From Isoperla grammatica (lineage: Eukaryota > Arthropoda > Insecta > Plecoptera > Perlodidae), in contig CAMDTW010000327.1 of the NCBI GenBank assembly GCA_945910005.1, forward strand, positions 1-64,000: DNA of 64,000 nt. The letters run 5' to 3'. The position numbers and the translations under genes were made by a program. A model generated the notes under the pieces. The model did not search any database and was not told where the DNA came from. It saw only the letters and a list, made by a program, of their open reading frames with translations. Shown one piece after another: positions 1-12,367 of this stretch. The stretch's first letter is position 1. The number at the start of each line of letters is the position of its first letter.

Positions 1-1530
1 TGCGCTACTTACGAAAAACTTAATCGTGATCCCACGGCCAGGTTTGAACGGCAGATAACTGAGAAGATAAAACGATCAACCTTAGATGACAAGACCAGAA
101 AAAGACTTCTACCTTCAAATTCATGTACGCCTAGAGTATATGGTTTGCCGAAGGTGCATAAGGCGGGCTTTCCACTGCGGCCAATAGTAAGTACTATAGG
201 GGACCCGTGATATAAGGTGGCAAAGTTTTTATCTAGACAATTACAACCCTGGGTTTCTGAGGCTGCCTCGTATATTAAGGACTCCCACCACTTTGTTCAA
301 ATTATTAAAAACATCCGTTTGAATGCAGAGGATATTATGGTGAGTTTTGACGTGACGTCACTATTTACCAATATTCCTATTGCGGAGGCCATTGCCGGGT
401 ATAATGATAAATGCCCTGGAAATATTGCTTCACTAGTAGAGACTGTGTTAAATATGTCTTATGTTTGACGGACAATATTACAAACAAATAGAGGGCACCC
501 CCATGGGATCGCCGGTTTCCCCAGTAGTGGCTAATCTGTTCATGGAACGCTTTGAAGTGGATGCCTTGAACGGTGCAAAACTAACACCATCTCATTTTTA
601 CCGTTATATGGACGATACCTTCGCTATTTGGCCCCATGGTAGACAAGAACTTGATGAATTTTTAGTGTACTTAAACAGTCTCAGTAAAAGTATAAAATTG
701 ACTATGGAAGTTGAGGTAGAGGGAAAGCTTCCGTTCCTAGATGTATTTGTGACTAGGCAAGGAGATGGCAGTTTAGGACACTCCGTTTATAGAAAAGCTA
801 CCCACACGGGTCGTTATTTGAATGCTGCTTCTCACCACCATCCGTCTCAAAAACGCGCTGTGATTAATACTCTAGCATGTAGAGCACATAGGGTTTCTGA
901 CGACGAGCATGTAGAGGAAGAGGGTCTCATGCTCCGAGAAATGTTAAGACAGAATGGCTATACCAGTAGAGACATTTCCAATGCATGGAGAAAAAGACTG
1001 TGTGTACCAGCCGTGCCACTAGCGACAAGTGAGTTGAGTCGGACAACAACGAGGATGCCTCTTGCCTTCTTGCCATATGTAGAGAACACCACTGATCGTA
1101 TTGCTAGATTATTAAAGAAGCACTATATAAAAACAATCTTTAATACTGACAGGAAGCTGAGTACCCTATTTAACTCAGCAAAAGACAAACCCCCTCCCTT
1201 AGGTGTACCAGGCGTGTATCAAATACCGTGTGGGGCGTGTGATAAGGTTTATATAGGACAGACAGGACGAAAAATCTCAAAAAGAGTAAAAGAACATAAG
1301 AGCCATGCACGTTTAGGACATGTTGAGAAGTCAGCCATTGCAGAGCATAGTGTTGACAAATGCCATATTATAGATTTTGACAACACGCGCGTCCCTGGCT
1401 ACCAGTAAAGACTACCGCCCCCGCCTGGTACGAGAGGCTATTGGACATTGAAATGCAACCTGATAATTTCAATAGGGAGGACGGATTAAAGCTGAGTAGG
1501 GCGTGGCAGCCTACGTTGCAGCGCTTGAAA
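1..1530 (+). pseudogene. Penelope-like polyprotein: reverse transcriptase + GIY-YIG endonuclease, broken
   Basis: This would copy element RNA into DNA and nick the target. In order: RT fingers with GLPKVHK and LRPIVS (about 140-190), SFDVTSLFTNIP (about 340-375), the palm segment EGTPMGSPVSPVVANLF (about 491-540), the catalytic YMDD box (about 606-617), then LPFLDVFVTR. The C-terminal GIY-YIG domain lies at about 1205-1400, with GVYQIPC and YIGQTGR and the CxxC pair typical of this group. Breaks: a TGA at 208-210 in the opening frame, a frameshift near 461-468 between the SLFTNIP part and the EGTPMGSP part, and a stop at 1406-1408 after which related C-terminal residues (NFNREDG, LSRAW) continue in another frame to about 1515. 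Inactive. The family call is firm; the subgroup is not assigned. Confidence 0.9.
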
Positions 1531-1840
1531 CTCGCGCGGGCGGAACATGCGAAGCACATCGCGAAGGTTCGAGAACAAGCTAGTGCGCACGCGCGGGATG
1601 TTTGCGCGTCGGAGATTGCACAGCAGTGTGAGGCACAGTCGCTGGGTAGAGCTGGATCGAGTAGGTTCTCTCAGTGACTGTCTCTTCACTCTGAAGATGG
1701 ACTATGCAATAAGTCCGAAACGTCAGGTTTTAATAAACGACAGACGCGGCGACACCCGACAGCCAAGAATTATTAATATTGACTCGGGCCGCGAAAGCCT
1801 ACAACAAGTTTTAAAACTATCCTCATTCCGCTGATTTTTA
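1..1840 (+). mobile_element. Penelope-like retroelement, 3' part (5' end outside window)
   Basis: The element is recognised by its Penelope-type reverse transcriptase followed by a GIY-YIG endonuclease. Downstream of the coding part lies a short 3' region at about 1670-1760 with a polyadenylation-like AATAAA at about 1732. The right edge is placed near 1840 because the reversed hAT transposase reading begins there. The 5' part lies before the window. Whether the element inserted into the hAT relic or the two were joined later cannot be told. Confidence 0.85.
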
Positions 1841-3492
1841 TTACACTCGTAGTAGAATTGACAAGTGTCATGCACGTGCTCAAGTCTAAGGTTTTAGTAC
1901 GAAGAAGCAGTGACAGCGAGTTCACAGTTCTGAGAATATTTTCGAGGAATACAAGTGCAACAATAACATCAAATAGTAAGAATTGACTGAGTAAACCTTT
2001 TGCTTCAGCGGCTTCCTTACCCTTCTTCGCAGTAATTTCAACGAGCGCTGCCTTGACAGATGTATATCGGTTTTTAAAGAAAGAGACGCCTCTGAATTTA
2101 GCAACCCATCTAGTATCACTTTGCTGTGGAACTTCCAATTCTGTCAAGTTCAAATCTCTTTGGGCTTTTATGAAATAATCATGACGGAGAGTTGAGCTAG
2201 CATGAAACGCATAAATTGCCTCTAACACACCTATTGTTTCGTCTACTATATCAACAGACGTTGCTACATCAACTAACACCAAATTAAATCTGTGGGCGTA
2301 GCAATGCACATATGGGCAAGGGTTATTAGTTTTCGCTCGGAATTCGGCCTGAACCCCGTTGTATTCCCCTGACATAACTGATGCGCCATCATATGACTGG
2401 CTTACACAGTTCGAAATAGGTAAATTAACGCTAAGTAGAAAACCTTCGATTTTATCAGTCAATGATTCCGCATCAAGCTTATCCAATGGCACGAACCCTA
2501 AGAACCGCTCGTATATATTTCCATCATTTAGATAACGAATGCAAATCGACATTTGTTCTGTGTGACCCTCATCTCGAGCTTCATCTTCAATTATACTGTA
2601 CACTTTACTTCCACTTTTAACTTCGTTAATAATTCGTTCTTGAATTATCAAACCAGCTGATCTCAGCATATCATTTTGAGAGTCTTTGGAGTGATAAGTA
2701 GCGTTCTTGGGTAGAGTGTCAAAAAGTTGTTTTGTAGCTTCATTTTCTAGGTTGATAACATTAACTAGTTCGAGAAAATTTCCGCAATTTTGTTTCCCGG
2801 CTGACAATGTAATTTCATCGTCATTGATGACCCCGGTGACAGATGTTGTCTCCCTGTGACCTCGCAACCCGATATCTTGTCTCGCACACTATAATGCAGA
2901 TCCTATTTGTGTTGACAGGCATTTTCTATTTCGTAGAATTTGATGTTTTACTTGTTCTCCTAATTTTGAAGTAATAGCCCCACTTCTTTTGGATGAGAGA
3001 TATGCTGCGTATTAAACGGTACTTTTTGCATGGGCACTGGACTTACAGTGTCTATCAATTACATTTGAAATTCTTTTCCAGTCAGAAAACCCAGACGAAA
3101 CGAGGTTTAAATTAATCTCAGTGTTGAAATGGCGACATGTGAAACAAAACACAGCGTCTTTGCACACTGAATACTCCAACCACTTGCATTTGTCATACCA
3201 CGAGCTTTGAAATGATCTATTTTTCCCACTAATGTTTGATCTTGGAAAATAGGAAAGCCTAGGTTGCACTGGTTCTTGATCAAGTGACGGTCTTATATCA
3301 GCTGGAACTTTGGAAGTCAGTATAGCTTTGTCATTCTTTTGTATGCCGCTTGTGGTTGCTGTCAGTAATTTACTTCCAGTATCAACTTCATCACCATCAT
3401 TGTTTAATTCGATGTTATATATTGGGCTGCGTGCAAGATCTACTGTTGGAGCTGGTTCTGTTATTATTGTTGATGTTGCTACTGTTGTTGTT

Positions 3493-3590
<98 letters not shown>

Positions 3591-3713
3591 AGTTATTGCT
3601 AAGATTGTACTTGGAACGTTCACGCTATTTTCCCCACTGTCATTGTCACCTTTACATTTTTTACTTAACCACGTTGTTTTAAAACTACTTTCTTTCACTT
3701 TTCGCTTATTCAT
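1780..3713 (-). pseudogene. hAT-type transposase relic (TTF zinc finger + DUF4371, ZMYM1-like)
   Basis: Read on the minus strand from 3713. The N-terminal part is basic and carries a run of nearly 40 threonines. It is followed by a TTF-type zinc finger (WLEYSV, CFTCRHF, DWKRI, then HC...SSAH, about 3240-3015). After a frameshift and an in-frame TAG between 3011 and 2880, the DUF4371 part begins with QDIGLRGHRE (about 2880-2850). It continues through QSYDGASVMSG and HCYAHRFNLVL to SDTRWV (about 2120). These are the known landmarks of hAT transposases of the zinc-finger MYM type 1 group. The C-terminal dimerisation region is missing: the reading fades at about 1840 where the Penelope-like element ends. 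No intact terminal repeats were found. Relic, inactive. Confidence 0.85.
3484..3592. repeat. (TTG)n / (AAC)n microsatellite inside the hAT relic
   Basis: Almost pure TTG triplets from about 3495 to 3589, with a few interruptions at the left edge. On the minus strand the array is in the hAT reading frame as ACA codons and adds a long threonine tract between the N-terminal tail and the zinc finger. Other frames give poly-Val or poly-Leu with no meaning. Confidence 0.97.
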
Positions 3714-4654
3714 TGTCTATATAATTCCACAATTTACAAAACACAAACTCGAAATGCCTCTTTACATTTTTGTTCAATGTGTCATTTAATTAGAACGAAA
3801 AAAATAAATACTATAACCACACACGCACGTAATATAAGATTGACATGACTGTTCCATACCTGGCACAGCGGCAGACGAAGACGTGACTCTCTCAGTGGCT
3901 ACTAGACAACTTATCATAGAAAGAAATTGTTGAACAAGGGTAGATAGAAACAAAATTTTGTTGTGTGGGGGTGGTGGTGGGGGAAAGGTGCATTGGCTTC
4001 GCCATTACTATGGGACCGTCGCATTTCACGGGCCGCTGGTTTTAAAAATCAAGACGTTATTTCGCTAGTCCCCTGCATCCAGTAGTGGGGAAATCATTAC
4101 AACAGCAACCTGAGTTCTGTAAAGTCTAAAGTGAATAGGAGGTTGAAATTGAACATGTTTATAGGACAATGCAACAAAAGAGCCGAAGGGTTTTCACGAT
4201 CATCTCCATCAACATTCAGCACTGTCACGTTTTTTCCAAAAATCCATCTACTAATGCATTTCCGATGTTGGGTTAAATACTGGCTCAACCCAAATACTAC
4301 GAACTGGCAATGTTGGCCGACCAACCTTCGATAATTGGTGAGGTTGAGGTCCAAGTAAAGAAGTTGCTCACACACAAAAATAACATCCCAATCGTGTTTA
4401 TTCGTCGTCACTCAGTTCCGATTCAACTTAGGTCCTTAAATTGTGAGAAAGGTACGAAAAATAGAGGTATGATAGGGCCTGAATCTGATTCAACTCCAAA
4501 CCAAAAATAAACATTTAGCCGTTGAAAATACTCAAAAGTAAACTTCTTCATGAAAACATTTTATAAGAACAAGGACATTTTTGCGCGGGCCCGGGCCTAC
4601 TCGGCCCGCCCTGTTAAACCGCCCCTGGCGTACATACCTCAGGTCTGAGAAAGG
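3714..4654. other. No gene seen
   Basis: Upstream of the hAT relic and before the second hAT gene. It contains a short G-rich run at 3967-3990 and a GC-rich patch at 4586-4620. Short open frames on both strands (60-104 codons) match nothing I recognise and overlap each other. Probably degraded intergenic or element flank sequence. Confidence 0.6.
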
Positions 4655-5233
4655 GAAGAAGAAACCCTGAAGATTGAACTAGCCTGCAAAAAAATCGGGA
4701 TTCTTGCTGATGAAACTTCAAACCGAAACGGGCAAGCGTATTTGTTATTTTAATAAAACCGCTCGAATGTAGTGATTCTCCCAAGTTGTATGTGGGCTGA
4801 TTAAAAATCCTTGAAAATGTCAATGCTCGAGAAGTTCCAGGGCAATAATCGAATGCTTAAACCACCTCGAAATTAAGTTTGAGAATGTTTTATTTATTGC
4901 GTCAGATTCAGCAAAGTATATGACAAAGTGTTTCGACACACTATCGGGAGTACTAGGGGAACCTCTAATTCACATATAGTGCTGGGCGCACAAGTTGAAT
5001 CTTGTGGGCAATATCAGCCAAATTGAACTACCAGAACTTAATGAACGAGTGACTAAAACCAAAATGTCATTCCTAAACACCAGAAAACGTGAAAACGAGT
5101 ATTTGCATTTCCTACGAGAGAACCACCCAGACAAACGGCCAAGCTATTTCCGGCTCCGGTAATGACCAGGTGGAATTCTTGGCACCATTCTGTTGAGTAC
5201 CTTAATGAATACCTGAAAGAATTAGTGTAGTTC

Positions 5234-5246
5234 TTCAAGGGCCTTG
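5234..5246. repeat. Target-site duplication, left copy (TTCAAGGGCCTTG)
   Basis: This 13-bp sequence is repeated exactly at 5551-5563 and brackets the retroposon at 5247-5550. In the hAT reading it is the codons around FKGLD. One copy belongs to the host element and the second arose on insertion. Confidence 0.9.
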
Positions 5247-5550
5247 GACCCGTCTGGGCCCGGGGAAGAATAGGCCCAGAGTGACTCTGCTAGTCGTAAG
5301 AGGCGACAAAAAGAGACCCTGTCCCTTCCCTCCCACTGCCCCACTGAAGATTTCTCCTCGAACATGGCCCTGCCCCTCCCTTGCTGGACTCCCGTATGAC
5401 GACCCACGCGACGTACAATGGACCTGATTCGGATCTGGCTTTATTCTTCATCATCATCTTTCTCATCTTCATTATCACCCGCTCATCGTCTCGATTGGCC
5501 ATAGTTGCGAAAATATGAGACGTTAAGCCCCATCAATCAATCAATCAACA
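5247..5550 (+). mobile_element. SINE-like retroposon with conserved core and (ATCA)n tail
   Basis: A 304-bp insertion bracketed by a perfect 13-bp duplication and ending in ATCA repeats (about 5531-5548), as expected for LINE-mobilised short retroposons. Its left part holds a core (gaataggcccag ... gtcgtaagaggcgac, about 5270-5310). That core recurs at 11345-11202 on the minus strand and, more diverged, at about 37405-37455. It looks like a highly conserved SINE central domain, but I cannot assign a named one. No tRNA-like head is evident at the left edge, so this copy may be 5'-truncated. Confidence 0.75.
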
Positions 5551-6013
5551 TTCAAGGGCCTTGATGAGGGAGCAGCTGGTGTGCAGTAATTTAAAGGACT
5601 GTTGACTGAATCTGTTGCTATGATTCAGTGTCAAGCTACATGTATGCTTGAGCACTGCACTGCTACCATTGAACTCATCAATGTCTTGGAGGGTAACAGC
5701 TATCCTTATTCACATAAGGTTGCAGCAAAAGTTTCTGACCTGCAAAACAGCTTCGGCATCGTCGAAGATGGGCACTTTGGGCCAAGAACTGAAGAAGCCA
5801 TTTTAAGTAGTAAAGTGAAAATGGTAACCAAACATGCTTTAAATCTACAGTTTTCATCTCTTGGTGCCAAATCAAGAGTAAAACTGGCATCTTTGGTATA
5901 GGAATGGATCCGGCCAAGGTGTTCTACAATTCGATGGGGAAGCTGTTTGATCCCTGCTGCATTGCCAACTTCAGCAATGATGAATTCCTTAAATATGGTG
6001 CGAGAGTTCCGTT

Positions 6014-6354
6014 TGTTAGAAAATAATTTAAACTATAGTGAACCCAAGATTACTTTACACTTGCTTTCGTCACATCCTGGGCAGTCGTAGCCAACCAGCG
6101 AATCGCCCGAGACACATCCGGGCCAATACCGATCGCTGATTGGCTACGAACCAGTCGCCTGTGACGAAAGCATGAGTAAGGTAGTCTTGGGACAACTTTA
6201 TCTGTTTAAAATTATGAATGAACATGATTTATTGAAATCAGAAAACACACTGAAATGTACAAGAAACCATAGAAACGTCATAACAAAGTCTTGGCTACTT
6301 CACAGCCTTCTATATGTAAACACTACACATTGGTGTCACACACTATATCCAACA
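6014..6354 (-). repeat. Copia 3' LTR, interrupted by a MITE
   Basis: Begins TGTTGGATATAG and ends TTTCTAACA in element orientation. After removing the MITE at 6036-6198 the LTR is about 176 bp. It differs from the 5' LTR (12075-12252) by about nine substitutions and one 2-base indel by eye. An AATAAA polyadenylation signal lies in the shared part, and a purine-rich tract (AGAGGGGG) abuts the LTR at 6355-6362. Confidence 0.92.
6036..6198. mobile_element. 163-bp fold-back MITE with TA target duplication
   Basis: Sits inside the copia 3' LTR, flanked by TA on each side (6034-6035 and 6199-6200). The corresponding site in the 5' LTR is empty. Its two halves are long imperfect inverted repeats sharing CCCAAGA, TTGCTTTCGTCACA-like and CGTAGCCAACCAGCGA-like blocks, with a short centre near 6110-6120. 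TA duplication plus near-palindromic structure suggests a Tc1/mariner-type non-autonomous element; the superfamily is an inference. Confidence 0.85.
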
Positions 6355-6368
6355 CCCCCTCTCGACAG

Positions 6369-7297
6369 CGAATGTGTCATTCCCATCAGATGTCTCAATT
6401 TTTCAAATTGGGTTTTTGGAAGTGGTTTTTTGAAAACGTCCGCTATCATGTTGTCACTTTCACAGTACACAAGTTGAATCACTTCCCTGTCCACCAAATC
6501 TCGCAGATGATGATGACGTACATCAATATGCTTGGTACGACTGTTAATTTTCTCATTTAATGCCAATTTTATGCATCCCTGATTATCTTCGTACAACACT
6601 GTAGCCTTGTCTACTACTTGTCCAAAGTCTTGTAGCATTTGACGTTACCACACAAGTTCTTGGCTAGCATATGACACCGACACGTACTCCGCTTCTGTAG
6701 ATGACAGTGCAACTGCCACCTGTTTCTTGCTGGACCAGGAAATTGGGCTATCATCCAGTTTAAAAAGATACCCACTTGTTGATTTGCGATCACTACTGTC
6801 ACCTTCCCAGTCTGCATCAACATATCCTGTGAGTTTAAGCTCGCTTCCAGCTGAAAGTCTCAACTGCATTGTCATGGTATTCTTGAGATATCTCATCACC
6901 CTCTTCAAGGCGGTCCAATCTGTTTGTCGGGGTTTGCTTACTCGCCTGCATAAAAATCCCGTTGCTGCAGCTATGTCAGGTCTTGTTGTTGTAGCGATAT
7001 ACAGAAGAGAACCCACTGCTTGCCTGTACCTTTCATTATCTGGCAGAAGATCATCTTCATCTTGTAACTTGGTATATTTTGTATCCATTGGCGTTACTGT
7101 CCCTTCGGCTTGATCCATTCCATACATCTTTAAAATGGAATCAATTTTTGTATTTTGATTTAAAAGAAATGTACCATCTTCTTCTCTTTGTATCTGAATA
7201 CCTAAGTAATAAGTCGCATTTCCCAGATCTTTTGTTTCAAAATGCCTGTTCAATTTTTCCTTCAATATTTCTATCTGAACTTCATCTTCGTGAGCTA
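6369..7297 (-). pseudogene. Copia Pol C-terminal part: RT connection and RNase H
   Basis: On the minus strand from 7297: YYLGIQI, GSLLYIATTTRPDI, then the copia RNase H landmarks YVDADWEGD, RKSTSGY, SWSSKKQ, LSSTEAEY. After one stop at 6639-6641 the same frame continues with EDNQGCIKLA, RTKHIDVRHHHLRD and the C-terminal KPLPK box. These supply the acidic RNase H residues of copia elements. Only one in-frame stop is visible, so this half is much better preserved than the Gag part of the 5' half. It lacks all upstream domains, which lie at 12368-15312. Confidence 0.92.
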
Positions 7298-7514
7298 ACA
7301 CTGTAATAAAAAAACACGCTAATTTGCGACACTTGCTTCGGAAGTACTGCTAACGACATCAAGCATAGTAATTTTACTACCAACACTTTGTTGCAAATTC
7401 GCTACGAATGCTGTCGCTAAAATAAGTTTAAGGTCGGCTAATAAGATACACATTTCTTTTTAATTTTACTACGCACTTCTCTAATTTTACAATTGTTATG
7501 TCTACCAAAATAAC
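7298..7514. other. Left inversion breakpoint: transposon-like end abutting copia
   Basis: Copia coding sequence stops at about 7297. The adjoining sequence starts with an A-rich run then GCTAATTTGCGAC. It shares diverged blocks in the same order and orientation with the sequence beginning at 15313: TTGCGAC near the edge, then TAGTAATTTTACTAC-like, then TCGCTACGAATG-like and TGTCGC-like. The similarity suggests that ends of one repeat family lie at both breakpoints. No ORF. Confidence 0.55.
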
Positions 7515-7835
7515 GTCGCGAATCTCGCAAAGTAGCTACGATTGCTGTGGTTGTATTCCTACGGTAAATCACGCACATTACAGTAGTTAATCTAGCTATT
7601 TTACGAGACCATGTTTAGCACTTTTTCCTGTTCCATCTTGGGCTTAATAGCCTCTCGAATCTCGCAAAATAGCTACGATTGCTGTGATTGTATTCCCACG
7701 GCAAATCTCGCACATTAGGCCTACAGTAACTAATCTAGCTATTTTACGAGACCATGTTCAGCAGTTTTGCTGTTCCATCTTGGGCTTAATAGCCTCTCGA
7801 ATCTCGCAAAATATCTACGATTGCTGTGATTGTAG
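7515..7835 (+). repeat. Tandem repeat, ~140-bp unit, about 2.3 copies
   Basis: Units begin TCGCGAATCTCGCAAA-like at about 7515, 7656 and 7798. They share GCTACGATTGCTGTG, ATCTAGCTATTTTACGAG and CTTGGGCTTAATAGCCTCT. The third copy is cut at about 7835, where the next minisatellite starts. Non-coding. Confidence 0.85.
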
Positions 7836-7839
7836 TAGG

Positions 7840-8535
7840 AGGGGCACAAAAAAAAACACACATCTCGAATCAGAGCCCTGGGAAAGAAACACGTCTCCTC
7901 GTCTCAGCGCCCTGGAGACAAACACACATCTTAAATCTGAGCATGGGAAAAACAAATCCTCGTCTCAGCGCCGTGGGGAAAAACACACATCTTGAATCGG
8001 AGCCCTGGGAAACAAACAGATAAATCGTCTCGTCTCAGCGCCCTGGGAAAAACACATCTCGAATCTCGCCTTGGTGCCCTGGGAAACGAACACACATAAG
8101 TCTATACTCTTCTCAGCACCCTGGAAAACAAACACACAAGTAAAAAATGTCCCCTGTCTGCGCCCTGGGAAAAACACATCTGGAATTTCGGCTCGGTGCC
8201 CTGGAAAACAAACACACAAGTAAAAAATGACTCTCATCAGCGCCCTGGGAGAAAAATTTGGAATCTCGCCTCGGTACTCTGGGAAACAAACACACAAGTA
8301 AAAAATGTCTCTCATTAGCACCCTGGGAGAAACATCTGGAGTCTCGCCTCGCTACCCTGGGAAACAAACACACAAGTAAAAAATGTCTCTCATCAACGCC
8401 CTGGGAGAAACATCTGGAGTTTCGTCTCGCTACCCTGGGAAACAAACACACAAGTAAAAAATGTCTCTCATCAACGCCCTGGGAGAAACATCTGGAGTCT
8501 CGCCTCGTTAGTCGCTACCCTGGGAAATGAACACA
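7840..8535 (+). repeat. Minisatellite, ~60-77-bp unit
   Basis: Repeats of GCGCCCTGGGA, AAACAAACACACAAGTAA and AAATGTCTCTCATC, irregular at the left and most regular (about 77-79 bp) from 8150 to 8520. Open frames on both strands through it are by-products of the repeat and not genes. Confidence 0.88.
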
Positions 8536-9391
8536 CATTAGTCTCCTCTTCTCACCACCTTGGAAATCTTCAGTTGTAGACCTGCAAGCAAAACGTTGAA
8601 TCAAATAACAAGTATCTCCCTACAACTATGTGGCAAAGTAAAGCCCACCCCCCGTCTATCTGAAACATCATGAACATTGGGTTATTAGATCGTGCACTAC
8701 TAGAAGTAATCATCTTCCGTAGAAGCATGTGTTTCGTCTGAAGGCTGGGTTCTTACTAACGGACTGAGGACGCAGGGTCGCCTTGGAATTATTTACCGTT
8801 AGGCCATTCAAAAAGTGGCCGGCTGGTGATGGTGGCGAGGAAGGGGGGGGGGGGGGGGGGGTAGGATTTTGGGGCTGGGTTTAATGGTCAAACAAGTAAT
8901 ATTTTGCTTCAATATTGCTTTCTCGGTGGCTCACTTGCCAGTTTTTCGTTCATCATATTTTTGTCATTTAACACATGATGAAGTTTTAGCTTTGATATTT
9001 TATTATTACAAAGCCGAGTTTTTCAAAATAAAATGTGTGTTTTGTTTCGATCGTTCATTTTTCTAAACAGCCTAAATCTAAGTGTACGTAATACATGTGG
9101 TACTTACAACTAATGAATACTGACATCTCGTTATATTAGCGCATTATACATTTGGTACGGTCTGTCAGGGGCGTACAACGATGTTTGTCAATGAACCACT
9201 TTTAAATATAATGTAAAGCTTAATTGGGCCGAGCATTAGAAGAAATCGGCGATTCACAGTCACCACACAGGAGAAGGGAGAGGGGGAGTAGTATTAGTAG
9301 TAGTGTAAACAATAGTGGGAATGACGGATTCTTATGAATTACTGTAGTGGTAGTGAGTCGTATCTAGGTACACACATAGAGATAGCTTTAT
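8536..9391. other. No gene seen; contains a 19-bp poly-G tract
   Basis: Ordinary AT-rich sequence with a pure G run at 8843-8861. A 65-codon frame at 8869-9066 has no recognisable features. Confidence 0.6.
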
Positions 9392-11345
<1,954 letters not shown>

Positions 11346-11762
11346 TATGAACACAAATAGGTTATATTAATAATAGAATTGATTGTAAGGTAAATATTTA
11401 TGGTGTTTTCAAATTTTAAATATCGGTGTTTTCGAAACACAAATGCGGCGAATAAAACCATAAATACTACCGTTTTTCGGTGTTTTCAAAACACGAAAAA
11501 AACAAATTCTACCATTTATCGGTGTTAAAAAAAAAAATGATTACATGCAACAAAAGAACGAAAAATAGGAATACAAAATTGGAACTGGTTGAATTAGGTT
11601 GACAATATTGAATGTTAATGTGTGGGCAGAGAAACAAAAATTCAGGGTACACCAATCTCAAGATACCTGGGTAGGCCTAAGCTTATTTATTTAAGGGGTG
11701 CAAGGACTCCCGTGCATACAAAATATGAATAATCTTAAGTAATTTTAACACAAACACTCATC
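11346..11762. other. No gene; 3' flank of the second hAT gene
   Basis: AT-rich. The words CGGTGTTTTC and AACACGAAAA recur at 11400-11530. On the minus strand it directly follows the hAT stop codon, so it may be that element's 3' untranslated and terminal region, but no terminal repeat is obvious. Confidence 0.55.
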
Positions 11763-12074
11763 CTAGTAGCACTCGCTACTTGGTGCCAAAGTCAAAGATA
11801 CCATTAGTTCAAGGTTTTCGGGCTTTAAAGTTGTACGTCGGTCCGTCAAGATGTTTCCATATTTGGAACAGGCACGCCCGCTATCCACATTGGCTGCTGG
11901 GACCCACATGGCCTTAACGACATCTTCAACGTATGCTGGATGGTCGTCTTTCCTGCTCGGTAGAATCTGCATCACCGAAACTTCTTTGCCTTCTGATAAA
12001 AGATCTGTTACTCGAGTCCTTAGAGCAGCGTGACCTTCCAACTGAACTTTCTTTGGTTGTTCGGACAGGAACGG
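11763..12074 (-). pseudogene. Second hAT transposase gene, C-terminal part (inverted)
   Basis: On the minus strand from 12074 an uninterrupted frame reads FLSEQPKKVQLEG, then the hAT dimerisation landmarks VPAANVDSGRACSKYGN and RRTTLKPENLELM, and ends with a stop at about 11763-11765. ANVDSxRxxSKYxNxLxxRRxxLxPENxExL is the hallmark of hAT C-termini. Its first codons adjoin the copia 5' LTR through the duplicated AACGG. The N-terminal part of the same gene ends at the other copia LTR at 6013, in the other orientation. Confidence 0.85.
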
Positions 12075-12252
12075 TGTTGGATATATAGTGTGCGACACCA
12101 ATGTGAAGTGTTTACATATAGAAGGCTGTCAAGTAGCCAAGACTTTGTTATGACGTTTCTATGGCTTCTTCTACATTCCAGTGTGTTTTCTGATTTCAAT
12201 AAATCATGTTCATTCATAATTCAAAACAGATAGTTTAAATTACTTTCTAACA
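12075..12252 (+). repeat. Copia 5' LTR (178 bp)
   Basis: Starts TGTTGG and ends TAACA (TG...CA). It contains a TATA-like GATATATAG at about 12080 and an AATAAA polyadenylation signal at about 12200. It would serve as promoter and terminator of the element. It lacks the MITE found in the 3' LTR. Confidence 0.93.
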
Positions 12253-12267
12253 GGTTATGGGCCCAGG
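12253..12267 (+). promoter_or_regulatory. Copia primer-binding site
   Basis: GGTTATGGGCCCAGG immediately follows the LTR. From memory this matches the primer-binding site of Drosophila copia, which pairs with an internal part of initiator methionine tRNA. Confidence 0.75.
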
Positions 12268-12367
12268 ATGTTCTGCTAATTTGAAGAAACTTTTGCAGTG
12301 CAGTGTAACTAAAGTTAAGTTTTAAAGTAAAGTTTGTATTTTGACATTTCAAAAATAAGTGGACATA

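Larger units (their letters stand above)
4655..6013 (+). pseudogene. Second hAT transposase gene, 5' and central part, interrupted by a SINE and cut by a copia insertion
   Basis: hAT-like residues can be read in shifting frames: GILADET (about 4700), ASDSAKYMTKCFDTLSG (about 4900-4950), CWAHKLNLVG (about 4985-5010), then VMTRWNSWHHSVEYLNEY (about 5160-5215). The CWAHKLNL and TRWNSW boxes are hallmarks of hAT catalytic regions. The reading is interrupted by the retroposon at 5247-5550, resumes at 5551 with the same duplicated bases (FFKGLDEGAAG), and runs on to the edge of the copia LTR at 6014 (KLFDPC, DEFLKYGARVPF). Several stops and frameshifts, for example near 4985, 5588 and 5901. The missing C-terminus lies inverted at 12074-11763. 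I infer a single hAT gene broken by an insertion plus an inversion. Confidence 0.8.
6014..7297 (-). mobile_element. Copia retrotransposon, 3' half (3' LTR to RT/RNase H)
   Basis: Minus-strand part of a copia-type element: end of reverse transcriptase, RNase H, polypurine tract and 3' LTR. It starts exactly after the codons following the YVDD box, and the plus-strand half at 12075-15312 stops exactly there. Outside the LTR the next 5 bases (read in element orientation) are AACGG, identical to the 5 bases before the 5' LTR at 12070-12074. The two halves are therefore one element, split by rearrangement. Confidence 0.93.

Noticed and set aside
3310..3789. Plus-strand frames with poly-Val or poly-Leu over the TTG repeat
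   Set aside because: They are shadows of the hAT transposase reading on the minus strand, which has recognisable domains on both sides.
4097..4411. 104-codon minus-strand frame
   Set aside because: No recognisable motif and overlapped by equally long frames on the other strand.
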